From: an uncultured Burkholderiales bacterium
GTDB lineage: Bacteria > Pseudomonadota > Gammaproteobacteria > Burkholderiales > Burkholderiaceae_D
Reading direction: 5' to 3'
DNA: 19,020 bases
NCBI GenBank assembly: GCA_937872165.1
Contig: CALMOR010000079.1
Coordinates: forward strand, 1 to 19,020
Shown: positions 1 through 6,977 of the stretch, piece after piece
Numbering within the stretch: the stretch's first letter is position 1
How the letters are laid out: each line of letters opens with the position of its first letter
Position numbers and translations under genes: made by a program
Notes under the pieces: model-generated
Databases searched by the model: none
Told to the model about the DNA's origin: nothing
The model's input: only the letters and a program-made list of their open reading frames with translations

Positions 1-369
1 GAGCACGCCGACGGTCGAATTGATGGCGAATCGCTGCGTGGTGTTCCAGGCCCGCTTGCCGTTGCCTTGCAGGACGTCGTTGACGGCGACGACCGGTTCG
101 CCGAGGTTGTGGAAGAAGTTGTGGATGCCGCTGCGGACCGGTGACGGAACGTGCTCGTCGTAGGCGACGGCCACGGGTCTGACCGCATGTCGGTCGACGA
201 ACTGGTTGGCGTCGAAGACCTTGCGGTTGACGGGTTCGATCGGATCGGCCGTGCTCGCGACGTCCGTCGACGCCGTCGGCATCTGCGCACAGGCCGCGAG
301 CGCGAGGACGATCGGCAGCAACAGGGGTCGACGGTCGAAGAGCCGCGACGGAGTGAGGGATGACATCAT
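1..369 (-). CDS. mlaA: MlaA (VacJ) family outer-membrane lipoprotein, C-terminus beyond window
   Basis: Translation of the minus strand from ATG at 369 gives 123 codons open to the window edge; the track used for long ORFs misses it because no stop is present. A basic N-terminus and hydrophobic stretch end in a lipobox LAAC with Cys27, so this is a lipoprotein. It is followed by DPIEPVNRKVFDANQFVDR, the hallmark MlaA segment (DP-EP-NR-F-N), then a conserved block NFFHNLGEPVVAVNDVLQG. MlaA proteins remove mislocalised phospholipid from the outer leaflet of the outer membrane and pass it to the MlaC/MlaFEDB system (family knowledge). It is the third gene of the leftward DUF2306-DUF2141-mlaA operon, 62 bp after DUF2141. 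A second ATG directly follows the first; GAAAGG lies upstream of 369. Only the N-terminal part is visible, but the family call is firm. Confidence 0.9.
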   Translation of the reverse strand, partial: MMSSLTPSRLFDRRPLLLPIVLALAACAQMPTASTDVASTADPIEPVNRKVFDANQFVDRHAVRPVAVAYDEHVPSPVRSGIHNFFHNLGEPVVAVNDVLQGNGKRAWNTTQRFAINSTVGVL

Positions 370-431
370 GGTGAGACCTTTCGTGCGAATCGAGCGTTGC
401 GGCGGAAACCGGAAGGAGGATCGGTGATCGA

Positions 432-959
432 TCAGAACGACAGTGTCACCGTCGTATCGCCGTCGACCGGGAATCGGGCTCGATCGAACTTCGGCGGACC
501 GAACGGACCGACGGTCGCCGCGTTGCTGAACGCGAGCGGTTCGGAAGGACGCACGCCGAGCTCGAAGTCCAGCTTGCCGTTGCGGTTGAGATCGTCGATG
601 GCCGCCAGCGCATAGGTCCCTCGCGGTATGCCCTGGAACACGACGGTGACGTGGTCGCCCGCGGGAGCGGGAACCTTCATGCCCAGCAGGTGCTTGCCTT
701 CCTCGGGAAACGGCGTGTCGCGGTCGTAGAGGCCTACCATGACGTTGCCGACACCGGGCTCGACGCGGGCGATGTCGACGGTGAGCGTATACAGCGGGAC
801 GGCCCGTTCCTCGCGCTGACGGGTCCACTTGGCGACATGGCCGGCGACCGGGTCGGTCGTGTCGCTCGCTGCGATCGCGAGCGAGCCGGCCAGGCCGGCG
901 CACGTGGTGGCCGCGACCAGCAGGAGAAGGGTGCGGCGACGGGAGGGGGGCGTTTTCAT
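432..959 (-). CDS. DUF2141 family secreted protein
   Basis: 175 aa. The open frame extends to 1019, but ATG at 959 is preceded by GAAAGGA at good spacing and begins MKTPPSRRR followed by a hydrophobic stretch (about residues 10-30), a Sec signal peptide probably cut near AIA-AS; the upstream extension lacks a signal-like start. The mature part has the DUF2141 pattern: a beta-rich start LTVDIARVEPGVGNVMVGLYD, then GIPRGTYALAAIDDLNRNGKLD, a D-N-G-D-like loop that could bind a metal, then a GPPKF block and a TVTLSF end. DUF2141 proteins are small periplasmic or surface beta-sandwich proteins of unknown function. It lies between DUF2306 and mlaA on one transcript, suggesting an envelope role (inference). 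Confidence 0.85.
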   Translation of the reverse strand: MKTPPSRRRTLLLLVAATTCAGLAGSLAIAASDTTDPVAGHVAKWTRQREERAVPLYTLTVDIARVEPGVGNVMVGLYDRDTPFPEEGKHLLGMKVPAPAGDHVTVVFQGIPRGTYALAAIDDLNRNGKLDFELGVRPSEPLAFSNAATVGPFGPPKFDRARFPVDGDTTVTLSF

Positions 960-1079
960 CGATGGTCCTTTCGGGGGGAGGGGAGTCGCTTGTCGAACGT
1001 TCGTGCAGCGGAAGGGCACTCGCGGCGCCGGCCGGGCCGGGATCGATCGAGCCGGACGGGCGGTCGATGTCTCCGATGG

Positions 1080-1790
1080 CTATCGGGACCGGTCCCGCAA
1101 TGACGTCGCCGTCGTGGAGCGATGACTGGCGAACGATGGCGGGCCGCGGCGGCCGCGACGGATGAGCCACTCTGCGAAGAGGACGTTGGGGACCCAGCAC
1201 AGCCAGGCGATCCAGGCATACGAAGCGGCGAGCGGAATGGAACTCGCCTGCGAGACGCCGATATAGAGCCGCAGCGTGATCGCGGCCGCCGTCAGCGCGA
1301 AGCTGCGCATCATCCACTCGCGATGCTGCGCGAAGAGTCGCTGACGAGCGGCGAAGACCCCGACCGCGGTGCAGACCGTCCACGATGTTCCGAGGAAGAG
1401 GAAACCCAGCGACGCGAACCGGCCGGTATGCGCCGAGAGCGCGATCGGGACCGAGAAGATCCATGCGACGAGAACCGCACCCGCGTAGACGCGTCCGGAG
1501 ATCCGATGGCGTCGGCCGGAGCGCACGCCCCGGTTGCGGAACTGGAGCGGTCCGAGCAGCAATGCGATCGACGCGAAGATCGCATGGAGGATGAAGAACG
1601 GGCGATGGAGCGTGAAGCTCTCGAGCGCGGGGACGGCCGGAGGATGGGGGGCCAGGTAACGCAGCGACCAGAGGCCGACCAATGCGGACGAGACGAGCAG
1701 CAGGACGCTGCCGACCCGGGCAGCGACGCGAGGTGCGCGCAGCCGTGGCGGATCGGTTTCGACCGGACTCGATAGCGCTGGCGTCATCAT
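1080..1790 (-). CDS. DUF2306 family integral membrane protein
   Basis: 236 aa with several hydrophobic helices: about residues 24-46, 65-85, 103-121, 128-147, a helix near 165-180 and one near 190-210. The C-terminal half carries HREWMMRSFALTAAAITLRLYIG, the conserved H-x-x-W-M-x-R-S and aromatic/charged helix of DUF2306 (predicted membrane proteins, YozB-like in topology). An LHAIFASIALLLGPLQF helix also fits the family. Function is unknown; the buried His and Arg residues suggest haem or small-molecule binding only by analogy. It is the first gene of a leftward operon and lies directly downstream of a strong promoter and the palindromic operator, divergent from a TetR gene. Two ATG codons in a row start the frame; the ribosome-binding site is weak. 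Confidence 0.8.
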   Translation of the reverse strand: MMTPALSSPVETDPPRLRAPRVAARVGSVLLLVSSALVGLWSLRYLAPHPPAVPALESFTLHRPFFILHAIFASIALLLGPLQFRNRGVRSGRRHRISGRVYAGAVLVAWIFSVPIALSAHTGRFASLGFLFLGTSWTVCTAVGVFAARQRLFAQHREWMMRSFALTAAAITLRLYIGVSQASSIPLAASYAWIAWLCWVPNVLFAEWLIRRGRRGPPSFASHRSTTATSLRDRSR

Positions 1791-1815
1791 GAGGGATCCA
1801 ATATGATCATTGGTA

Positions 1816-1836
1816 ACTGTTCGATGAACAGTGTTC
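1816..1836. promoter_or_regulatory. Candidate TetR operator with three GTTC/GAAC half-sites
   Basis: The sequence ACTGTTC-GAT-GAACAGT (1816-1832) is a perfect inverted repeat. The right half-site also pairs with a third one: GTTC-GAT-GAAC-AGT-GTTC (1819-1836), three half-sites alternating in orientation every 7 bp. It sits just downstream of the -10 of the leftward promoter and upstream of the rightward TetR gene, the usual place for an autoregulated TetR operator. Confidence 0.6.
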
Positions 1837-1838
1837 GT

Positions 1839-1867
1839 AGATTAGGTATAGCGTCTGACCCTGTCAA
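1839..1867 (-). promoter_or_regulatory. Sigma-70 type promoter for the DUF2306-DUF2141-mlaA operon
   Basis: On the minus strand TTGACA (1867-1862) is a perfect -35; 17 nt later TAATCT (1844-1839) matches the first two and last -10 positions. Transcription would start near 1832, inside the palindrome at 1816-1836, giving a leader of about 40 nt before the DUF2306 ATG. Seen directly; promoter activity is inferred. Confidence 0.65.
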
Positions 1868-1900
1868 GAACTTTTTCTTCTCCTTCTCGAAGAGCTTGCG

Positions 1901-2608
1901 ATGCCTCCCGTCCGTCGACCCCGATCTCCCAACGCGGCCTCGACCGTGATCGCGAAGAAAGCCCCCGTAGTCCCGACCGGGAGGAAGGCGCGCGGATCGG
2001 GTCACGAGCGGAAGCAGGAGATCGCGGACGCGGCGAAGTCCCTCTTCCTCAGCGAGGGCATCGAGAACGTGTCGACGCGGCTGATCGCGGAGCGCGTCGG
2101 CATCTCGCAGACGGCGCTCTACGTCTATTTCCAGAACAAGGACGCGATCCTCGCGCACCTCACCGACAGCGCCTTCCGGAAGCTCGGCGCGGTCCTCGAG
2201 GAGGTCGAACGGGTCTCGCGCGATCCACTCGACTACCTGCGCAAGGCGCTTCCGACGTACATCCGCTTCGGGCTGGACCATCCCGACGAATACCGCATCG
2301 CCTTCATGATGTTCAATCAGCGCGGCGCTGCCACCGCCTCGGCCGACTCGCTGGAGAAGAGTCGACCGGGCATCGAAGTCTTCCGCGGGATGGAACGGCA
2401 GATCGTCGACGGCGCGAAGCGCGGCCTGATTCGGAATCGACGTCGCAAGCCCGAGGGAACGGCACAGTCGATATGGGCCGGCATCCACGGGCTCGTCGCC
2501 GCACAGCTGGCTTTCCCGGACTTCGCATGGATCGATCGGGACGCCCTGATCGACATCCACGTGCAGATCCTCGTCAGCGGTCTGGAGCGGGAGGCGAAGC
2601 GCGCTTGA
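1901..2608 (+). CDS. TetR/AcrR family transcriptional regulator (WHG-type C-terminal domain)
   Basis: 235 aa. Residues 36-86 form the TetR DNA-binding domain: KQEIADAAKSLFLSEG, then the helix-turn-helix STRLIAERVGISQTALYVYF (59-77). A 35-residue basic extension precedes it. The C-terminal ligand domain ends with IWAGIHGLVAAQLAFPDFAW; the W192-x3-H196-G197 pattern is typical of TetR proteins with the WHG domain, which dimerise through these helices. It is divergent from DUF2306, and the 110-bp intergenic region holds a palindrome and promoter, so it most likely represses the DUF2306-DUF2141-mlaA operon and itself. The inducer is unknown. ATG at 1901 has GAAGAG about 7 bp upstream. Confidence 0.88.
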   Translation: MPPVRRPRSPNAASTVIAKKAPVVPTGRKARGSGHERKQEIADAAKSLFLSEGIENVSTRLIAERVGISQTALYVYFQNKDAILAHLTDSAFRKLGAVLEEVERVSRDPLDYLRKALPTYIRFGLDHPDEYRIAFMMFNQRGAATASADSLEKSRPGIEVFRGMERQIVDGAKRGLIRNRRRKPEGTAQSIWAGIHGLVAAQLAFPDFAWIDRDALIDIHVQILVSGLEREAKRA

Positions 2609-2613
2609 CAGCG

Positions 2614-2698
2614 TGGAGACATCGGAAGGTGCAACGACTCCGACGGGCACGGCTTCGTCGTTCGGGAACGAGACCCGCACAGCCCGTCGATGTCTCCG
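2614..2698. repeat. Long-loop inverted repeat in the TetR-GDPD intergenic region
   Basis: GGAGACATCG at 2614-2623 is matched by its exact complement CGATGTCTCC at 2689-2698, 65 bp apart. The same word recurs as CGATGTCTCC at 1066-1075 between DUF2141 and DUF2306, and its core GACATCGG forms the arms of the palindrome at 4158-4181. It could form a terminator-like stem after the TetR gene, or be a small dispersed intergenic repeat. No T-run follows. Confidence 0.4.
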
Positions 2699-2805
2699 GA
2701 CCGTGCCCTCGATGCCCCGTCTCCCGCGTCGAGACTTCGTCGCGGGCCGTCACCCCGATGTCACGGGCTCTTCGTAGGCTGCGCGTTCCCGACCGGAGAC
2801 CACCC

Positions 2806-4104
2806 ATGAAACCGAACCCGTTCCATTCGCCGACGAAGATGCTGATGGCTCTCTCCTTCGCCGCCTGCGCGCTTCCCGCCGCGGCGGACGAAGGGGTCGC
2901 AGGCTGGCGCAGCGACCCCGAGCTCGACAACGCACGCGATCGCGGCGGTTACGCGACGCTCGACGGGCGCGGGCCGCTGGTGATCGCACATCGGGGCGCG
3001 TCCGGCTACTTCCCCGAAGAGACGATCGAGGCTTACCGCCTCGCGATCGCGATGGGTGCGGACGTGATCGAACCGGACCTGGTCGTCAGCAAGGACGGCG
3101 TCCTCGTCGCCCGTCACGACGTCACGCTCGCGACCTCGACCGACGTGGCGACGCATCCCGAGTTCGCGAGCCGTCGCCGCGCCGGCGAGAACGGCGATGG
3201 CGAGCCGGTCGCGGCGGACTGGTTCGTCAGCGACTTCACGCTCGCCGAATTGAAGACGCTCGGGGCGACGTCGCCCAACCATCCGGCGGCGCAGGTCTAC
3301 AACGGCCTCTTCCACATCGTGACGTTCCAGGAAATCCTCGACCTCGTCCAGCTGAAGGCGAAGGAGACCGGTCGGGTGGTGTCGGTCTATCCGGAGACCA
3401 AGAACCCGAGCTATCACCTAGCGCTGTGGCGCGCCGGCAAGATCCCGGCGAGGCTGGAGAACACGCTGGTCGCCATGCTGAACACCAACGGGCTCAATCA
3501 CCGCGATGCGCCGATCTTCGTGCAGAGCTTCGAGCCGACGAGCCTCCAGTACATGCGCGGCATCGGGTCCCGAGTCGAACAGGTCCAGCTGATCGACGCC
3601 TACGACGTCGACTTCAGGAACGGGGGACTGATCTACGGCACCGACGCGGCGCACCGGGTCTACAGCCAGCCGACGGACTGGAAGCTGGCCGGCAGCAACG
3701 AGTTGTTCGACACGATGCTGACCCCGACCGGACTGGCCCGCATCCGGACGTATGCCGACGGCATCGGTCCTTGGAAGCCGATGGTCGTGCCGGTCAAGTG
3801 CCGCCTCGACGGCGCCGGCAACTGCACCGACCTCGACGGCAACGGGACCTTCGACGGCTATCCGGATGCCGTCCAGCAGCGGCCGACCTCGCTGGTTGCC
3901 GATGCGCACCGGATGGGCCTCTTCGTCCACGAGTACACGTTCCGCAGCGAGAAGGGTTCGTACAACGTGCCGTTCGACGCGCAAGGCGATCCGGTGCGCG
4001 AATACCTGACCCACTACGCGGTCGGTGTCGACGGCGTCTTCTCGGACGCGGCCGACACGGCGCTGTATGCCCGCAGCAGGTTCGAGCGTCGTCACGGGCG
4101 CTGA
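2806..4104 (+). CDS. Periplasmic glycerophosphodiester phosphodiesterase (GlpQ-like)
   Basis: 432 aa. The open frame begins at 2473, but ATG at 2806 has GGAG 8 bp upstream and opens a signal peptide (MKPNPFHSPTKMLMALSFAACALPAAA, probable cleavage before residue 29). Catalytic motifs of the GDPD TIM barrel are intact: H62-R63-G64 in VIAHRGASGYFPEETIEAY, metal-ligand pair E89 and D91 in VIEPDLV, and H104-D105 in VARHDVTL; later SVYPETKNP supplies the expected acidic/lysine residues. It hydrolyses glycerophosphodiesters (deacylated phospholipids) to glycerol-3-phosphate plus an alcohol, normally with Ca2+. The insertion RLDGAGNCTDLDGNGTFDGYPD (about 335-356) resembles a Ca2+-binding D-x-D-x-N-G loop. 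It lies beside an mlaA operon, a plausible lipid-turnover link, but no shared operon is evident. Confidence 0.92.
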   Translation: MKPNPFHSPTKMLMALSFAACALPAAADEGVAGWRSDPELDNARDRGGYATLDGRGPLVIAHRGASGYFPEETIEAYRLAIAMGADVIEPDLVVSKDGVLVARHDVTLATSTDVATHPEFASRRRAGENGDGEPVAADWFVSDFTLAELKTLGATSPNHPAAQVYNGLFHIVTFQEILDLVQLKAKETGRVVSVYPETKNPSYHLALWRAGKIPARLENTLVAMLNTNGLNHRDAPIFVQSFEPTSLQYMRGIGSRVEQVQLIDAYDVDFRNGGLIYGTDAAHRVYSQPTDWKLAGSNELFDTMLTPTGLARIRTYADGIGPWKPMVVPVKCRLDGAGNCTDLDGNGTFDGYPDAVQQRPTSLVADAHRMGLFVHEYTFRSEKGSYNVPFDAQGDPVREYLTHYAVGVDGVFSDAADTALYARSRFERRHGR

Positions 4105-4124
4105 ACTCGTCGGCCGGTCGGGTC

Positions 4125-4181
4125 GTCGGCGATCGTCGCCGACCGGGCGTCTAAGGTGACATCGGCCGGCCGGCCGATGTC
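4125..4181. terminator. Terminator-like hairpins after the GDPD gene, including a 24-bp perfect palindrome
   Basis: Two strong stems follow the GDPD stop: GTCGGCGA-TCG-TCGCCGAC (4125-4143), and a perfect 24-bp palindrome (4158-4181) with arms GACATCGGCCGG and CCGGCCGATGTC. No T-run follows either, so they may be GC-rich intrinsic terminators of the convergent genes, a protein-binding site, or both. The palindrome is too long to be expected by chance. Confidence 0.45.
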
Positions 4182-4280
4182 TCGTCGATCAGCAGGCCGG
4201 GCGGTCCTGCCCCTCGTGCGAGCGAACTGCTACGAGCATCGATCCGGCGTGGGCCCGCGACGCCGGCGAGCGATCGCCCC

Positions 4281-4299
4281 GACCCCGTGACAGGGGGTC
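4281..4299. terminator. Small hairpin downstream of the PaaG-like crotonase
   Basis: GACCCC-gtgacag-GGGGTC forms a 6-bp perfect GC stem with a 7-nt loop, about 60 bp beyond the stop of the leftward crotonase gene. It could end that transcript; no T-run is present. Confidence 0.3.
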
Positions 4300-4359
4300 G
4301 ATGTTCGTCGGAGTCCGCGCGGAGCGCACGACGGCGCCGATCGGTCGCGGCGACCCGGT

Positions 4360-5151
4360 TCAACGACCGGCGAAGACCGGCTTCGACTTGTCGACGAAGG
4401 CTCGGACTCCGGCGAGTCCGTCCGCCGAGCGTGCCGTTTCCAGGATCGACTCAGATTCCATCGCCATCTGATCCTCGAGCGAGCGGTCGAGCGAATCCAG
4501 CATCAGCCGCTTGATGTTCCGATGCGCGAGCGTCGGACCCTGCGCGAGGGACGTGGCGAGGGTGCCGACATGTTCCAGCAGCCGGGCTGCCGGAACGACC
4601 TGGTTGACCAGCCCCCAGTCCAGTGCTTCCGCGGCGGTCAGGACCCGGTTCATGAGGAACAACTCCATCGCGCGACGCCTGCCGATCGTGCGGGCGAGGA
4701 AATAGGTCGAGCTCGCGTCCGGCGTCAACGCGATCTGCGTGTAGGCGCTGCTGAAGCGGGCCGTGTCGGCGGCGATGGCGAGGTCGGCAGCCGCGAACAG
4801 CCCGAGGCCTCCTCCGGCGACCGTGCCGTTGACGGCCGCGATGACCGGGGCGCGGAGTCTCGCGAGGCGCGAGATCGCCGCGTGCAGATGGCCGGTCATT
4901 TCGACGACCAGGTCGCCGACCGAGTCGGGATCGGCGGCGAATCCGTGGACATCGCCGCCCGAGCAGAACGCACGGTTGCCGGCGCCGGTGACGACCACCG
5001 CTCGAACCAGCGGATCGGCGTCGCACTCGCCGGCCATCGAGGCGAGTTCGCGGGCGGTCGTGCCGTCGAGGGCGTTGAGTTGCGCGGGGCGGTCTAGCGT
5101 CACCCAGGCAACGTTCCCGCGGACTTCGTACAGGATATTTCGATAGGTCAT
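4360..5151 (-). CDS. Enoyl-CoA hydratase/isomerase family protein, PaaG-like
   Basis: 263 aa. ATG at 5151 (MTYRNILYEVRGNVAWVTLDRP) matches the usual crotonase start; the frame runs on upstream to 5289 across the promoter, so the longer version is unlikely. Oxyanion-hole segments are present: AFCSGGD (61-67) and GTVAGGGLGL (109-118). The two classical hydratase glutamates are absent: the first position is Gly in GGLGL, and the second region reads QIALTPDASST with Asp145. An Asp in this P-D-A context is typical of PaaG and other crotonase isomerases, so it more likely shifts a double bond or opens a ring than hydrates (inference). It is transcribed alone leftward from a promoter region shared with the acyl-CoA ligase, which contains the TGACTC-N4-GTCAAC operator. 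Confidence 0.85.
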   Translation of the reverse strand: MTYRNILYEVRGNVAWVTLDRPAQLNALDGTTARELASMAGECDADPLVRAVVVTGAGNRAFCSGGDVHGFAADPDSVGDLVVEMTGHLHAAISRLARLRAPVIAAVNGTVAGGGLGLFAAADLAIAADTARFSSAYTQIALTPDASSTYFLARTIGRRRAMELFLMNRVLTAAEALDWGLVNQVVPAARLLEHVGTLATSLAQGPTLAHRNIKRLMLDSLDRSLEDQMAMESESILETARSADGLAGVRAFVDKSKPVFAGR

Positions 5152-5207
5152 GGTCTCGGATCCAACTTCGGGAACGTGTGCCGGCGGCGTTCCGCCCGGA
5201 TAGGCGA

Positions 5208-5240
5208 ACGATCGATTGACTCGATCGTCAACGTATAATA
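5208..5240. promoter_or_regulatory. Divergent promoter region with TetR-type operator (site 1)
   Basis: TGACTCGATCGTCAAC lies at 5217-5232, within overlapping palindromes: ACGATCGA-TTGAC-TCGATCGT (5208-5228) and TTGAC-TCGATC-GTCAA (5216-5231). TATAAT follows at 5234-5239 on the plus strand; on the minus strand TATTAT (5240-5235) has a fair -35, TCGTCA, 17 bp upstream. The operator would therefore block both the rightward ligase promoter and the leftward crotonase promoter. The motif recurs at 13184 and 14793. Confidence 0.65.
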
Positions 5241-5341
5241 CACTTTGTTTATCACGATGACGAAGAGTCCAGAGAGACGGGCCGTCCATTCGTCCTGAGC
5301 GCGGGAGCGTTCGGACGGGTGTTTCAATCGAGGAGACCGAA

Positions 5342-6895
5342 GTGCGTATCGCCGACTATCTCGACACCGCAGCGGCCCGCTTCCCCGCCAAGGAGGCACT
5401 CGTGTTCGGCCGCGTGCGGCTGACCTACGACGAAGCGCGACGCCAGGCGAACGCGGTCGCGAATCGGCTCAAGAACGAAGCGGGACTTTCCGACAAAGTC
5501 CACGTCGGCATCCTCAGCCCCAACGACATCCGGATCCCGATCATCCAGTTCGGCGCCAGCCGCGCCGACTTCACCTGGCTGTGCCTGCACGACCGCAACG
5601 CGATCGACACGAACGCCGAGATCCTCGCGTTCCTCGACTGCGACGTGCTGTTCTTCAACAGCCAGTACGAACACGAGATCGAGCGCTTGCGCACCGTGCT
5701 GCCCGCCGTCAGGACGTGGGTCTGCATCGATCGTGAAAGTCGGCACGCGCCATCGTTCGAACAATGGCTGATCGGCAGCGCGACCGACTTTCCCTATGTC
5801 CGTCCGGACTGCGAACGGGTCGCGGTCATCGTCCCGACCGGCGGAACGACCGGCCCGTCGAAGGGCGCGGTCCACAGCCAGCGTTCCCTCGAGATGCAAT
5901 TGATCTTCCTGTCGTCATCGCTCGGCATGGTCGAGGACAGTCGGCTGCTGACGATCGCACCGTTGTCGCACGCGGCCGGGCAACTCGCGCTCGGGCTGCT
6001 TCCGCTCGGCGGGACCAACATCATCCTGAAGGGGTTCGATCCGGACCTCGTGCTGCGGACGATCGTCGACGAGCGCATCACGCATCTGTTCCTGCCGCCG
6101 ACGTTGATCTACTTGCTGCTGGCACACCCGCGTATCGGAGAAACCGACTTCTCGTCGCTGACGCACGTGCTCGTCGGCGCATCGCCGATCGCCCCGGAAA
6201 AGTTCAAGGAAGCGCTGCGCGTCTTCGGTCCGGTGATCTATGAAATCTTCGCGCAGACGGAGACGCTGCTGCCGGTGCTGTTCAAGGGTCCGGCCGACTA
6301 TCTGTCGAGCGACGGATCGATCGACGAGGAGATCCTTCGGACGGCCGGTCGGGCCGGCGTCTATTCGCGCGTGGAGATCATGGACGACGACGGCAACATC
6401 CTCGGCGCCGGAGCGCCGGGCGAGATCGTGGTGCGCTCGTCGATGGGGATGACCGGCTATTACAAGAACGACGAAGCGACGCGCGAGACGTCGGCCGGCG
6501 GATACCACCACACCGGCGACATCGGCATCAGGAACGACCGCGGCTTCGTGACGATCATCGACCGCAAGAAGGACATGATCATCTCCGGTGGCTTCAACGT
6601 GTATCCGAACGAGGTCGAGGCCGTCATCAACGCGCATCCGGCCGTCCTCGACTGCGCGGTCGTCGGGGTTCCCGACGACAAGTGGGGCGAGGCCGTCAAG
6701 GCCGTGGTGCAGCTGAAGCCCGGATCGACTGTCGACGGCACCGAGCTGATCGCGCTGTGCCGGGATCGGCTCGGCGGTGTCAAGGCCCCGAAGACGGTGG
6801 AGATCTGGCCCGATCTGCCGCGCAGCGCGGTCGGCAAGATGCTCCGCCGCGAAGTCCGCAAGAAATTCTGGGAAGGCCGGTGGCGAGCGGTCTGA
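5342..6895 (+). CDS. Acyl-CoA synthetase (AMP-forming, ANL superfamily)
   Basis: 517 aa, normal length for the family. GTG start at 5342 with GAGGAG about 7 bp upstream. Adenylation motifs in order: P-loop PTGGTTGPSKG (165-175), YEIFAQTE (300-307), HTGDIG (390-395), hinge motif RKKDMIISGGFNVYP (408-422), and the C-terminal catalytic lysine K499 in PRSAVGK. It activates a carboxylic acid with ATP to the acyl-AMP and then to the CoA thioester, the entry step for this catabolic cluster. The substrate cannot be read from the sequence; a cyclic or branched acid is as likely as a plain fatty acid. It leads a two-gene operon with the NMO-family gene 82 bp downstream. Confidence 0.92.
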   Translation: MRIADYLDTAAARFPAKEALVFGRVRLTYDEARRQANAVANRLKNEAGLSDKVHVGILSPNDIRIPIIQFGASRADFTWLCLHDRNAIDTNAEILAFLDCDVLFFNSQYEHEIERLRTVLPAVRTWVCIDRESRHAPSFEQWLIGSATDFPYVRPDCERVAVIVPTGGTTGPSKGAVHSQRSLEMQLIFLSSSLGMVEDSRLLTIAPLSHAAGQLALGLLPLGGTNIILKGFDPDLVLRTIVDERITHLFLPPTLIYLLLAHPRIGETDFSSLTHVLVGASPIAPEKFKEALRVFGPVIYEIFAQTETLLPVLFKGPADYLSSDGSIDEEILRTAGRAGVYSRVEIMDDDGNILGAGAPGEIVVRSSMGMTGYYKNDEATRETSAGGYHHTGDIGIRNDRGFVTIIDRKKDMIISGGFNVYPNEVEAVINAHPAVLDCAVVGVPDDKWGEAVKAVVQLKPGSTVDGTELIALCRDRLGGVKAPKTVEIWPDLPRSAVGKMLRREVRKKFWEGRWRAV

Positions 6896-6977
6896 GGGTC
6901 GTCTCGACCGTTCACCCGTGCGGACAGCGGAGGCTGGACCCGATGCCGCGCGTCGCGACCAGCAACGAGGAATCGAA

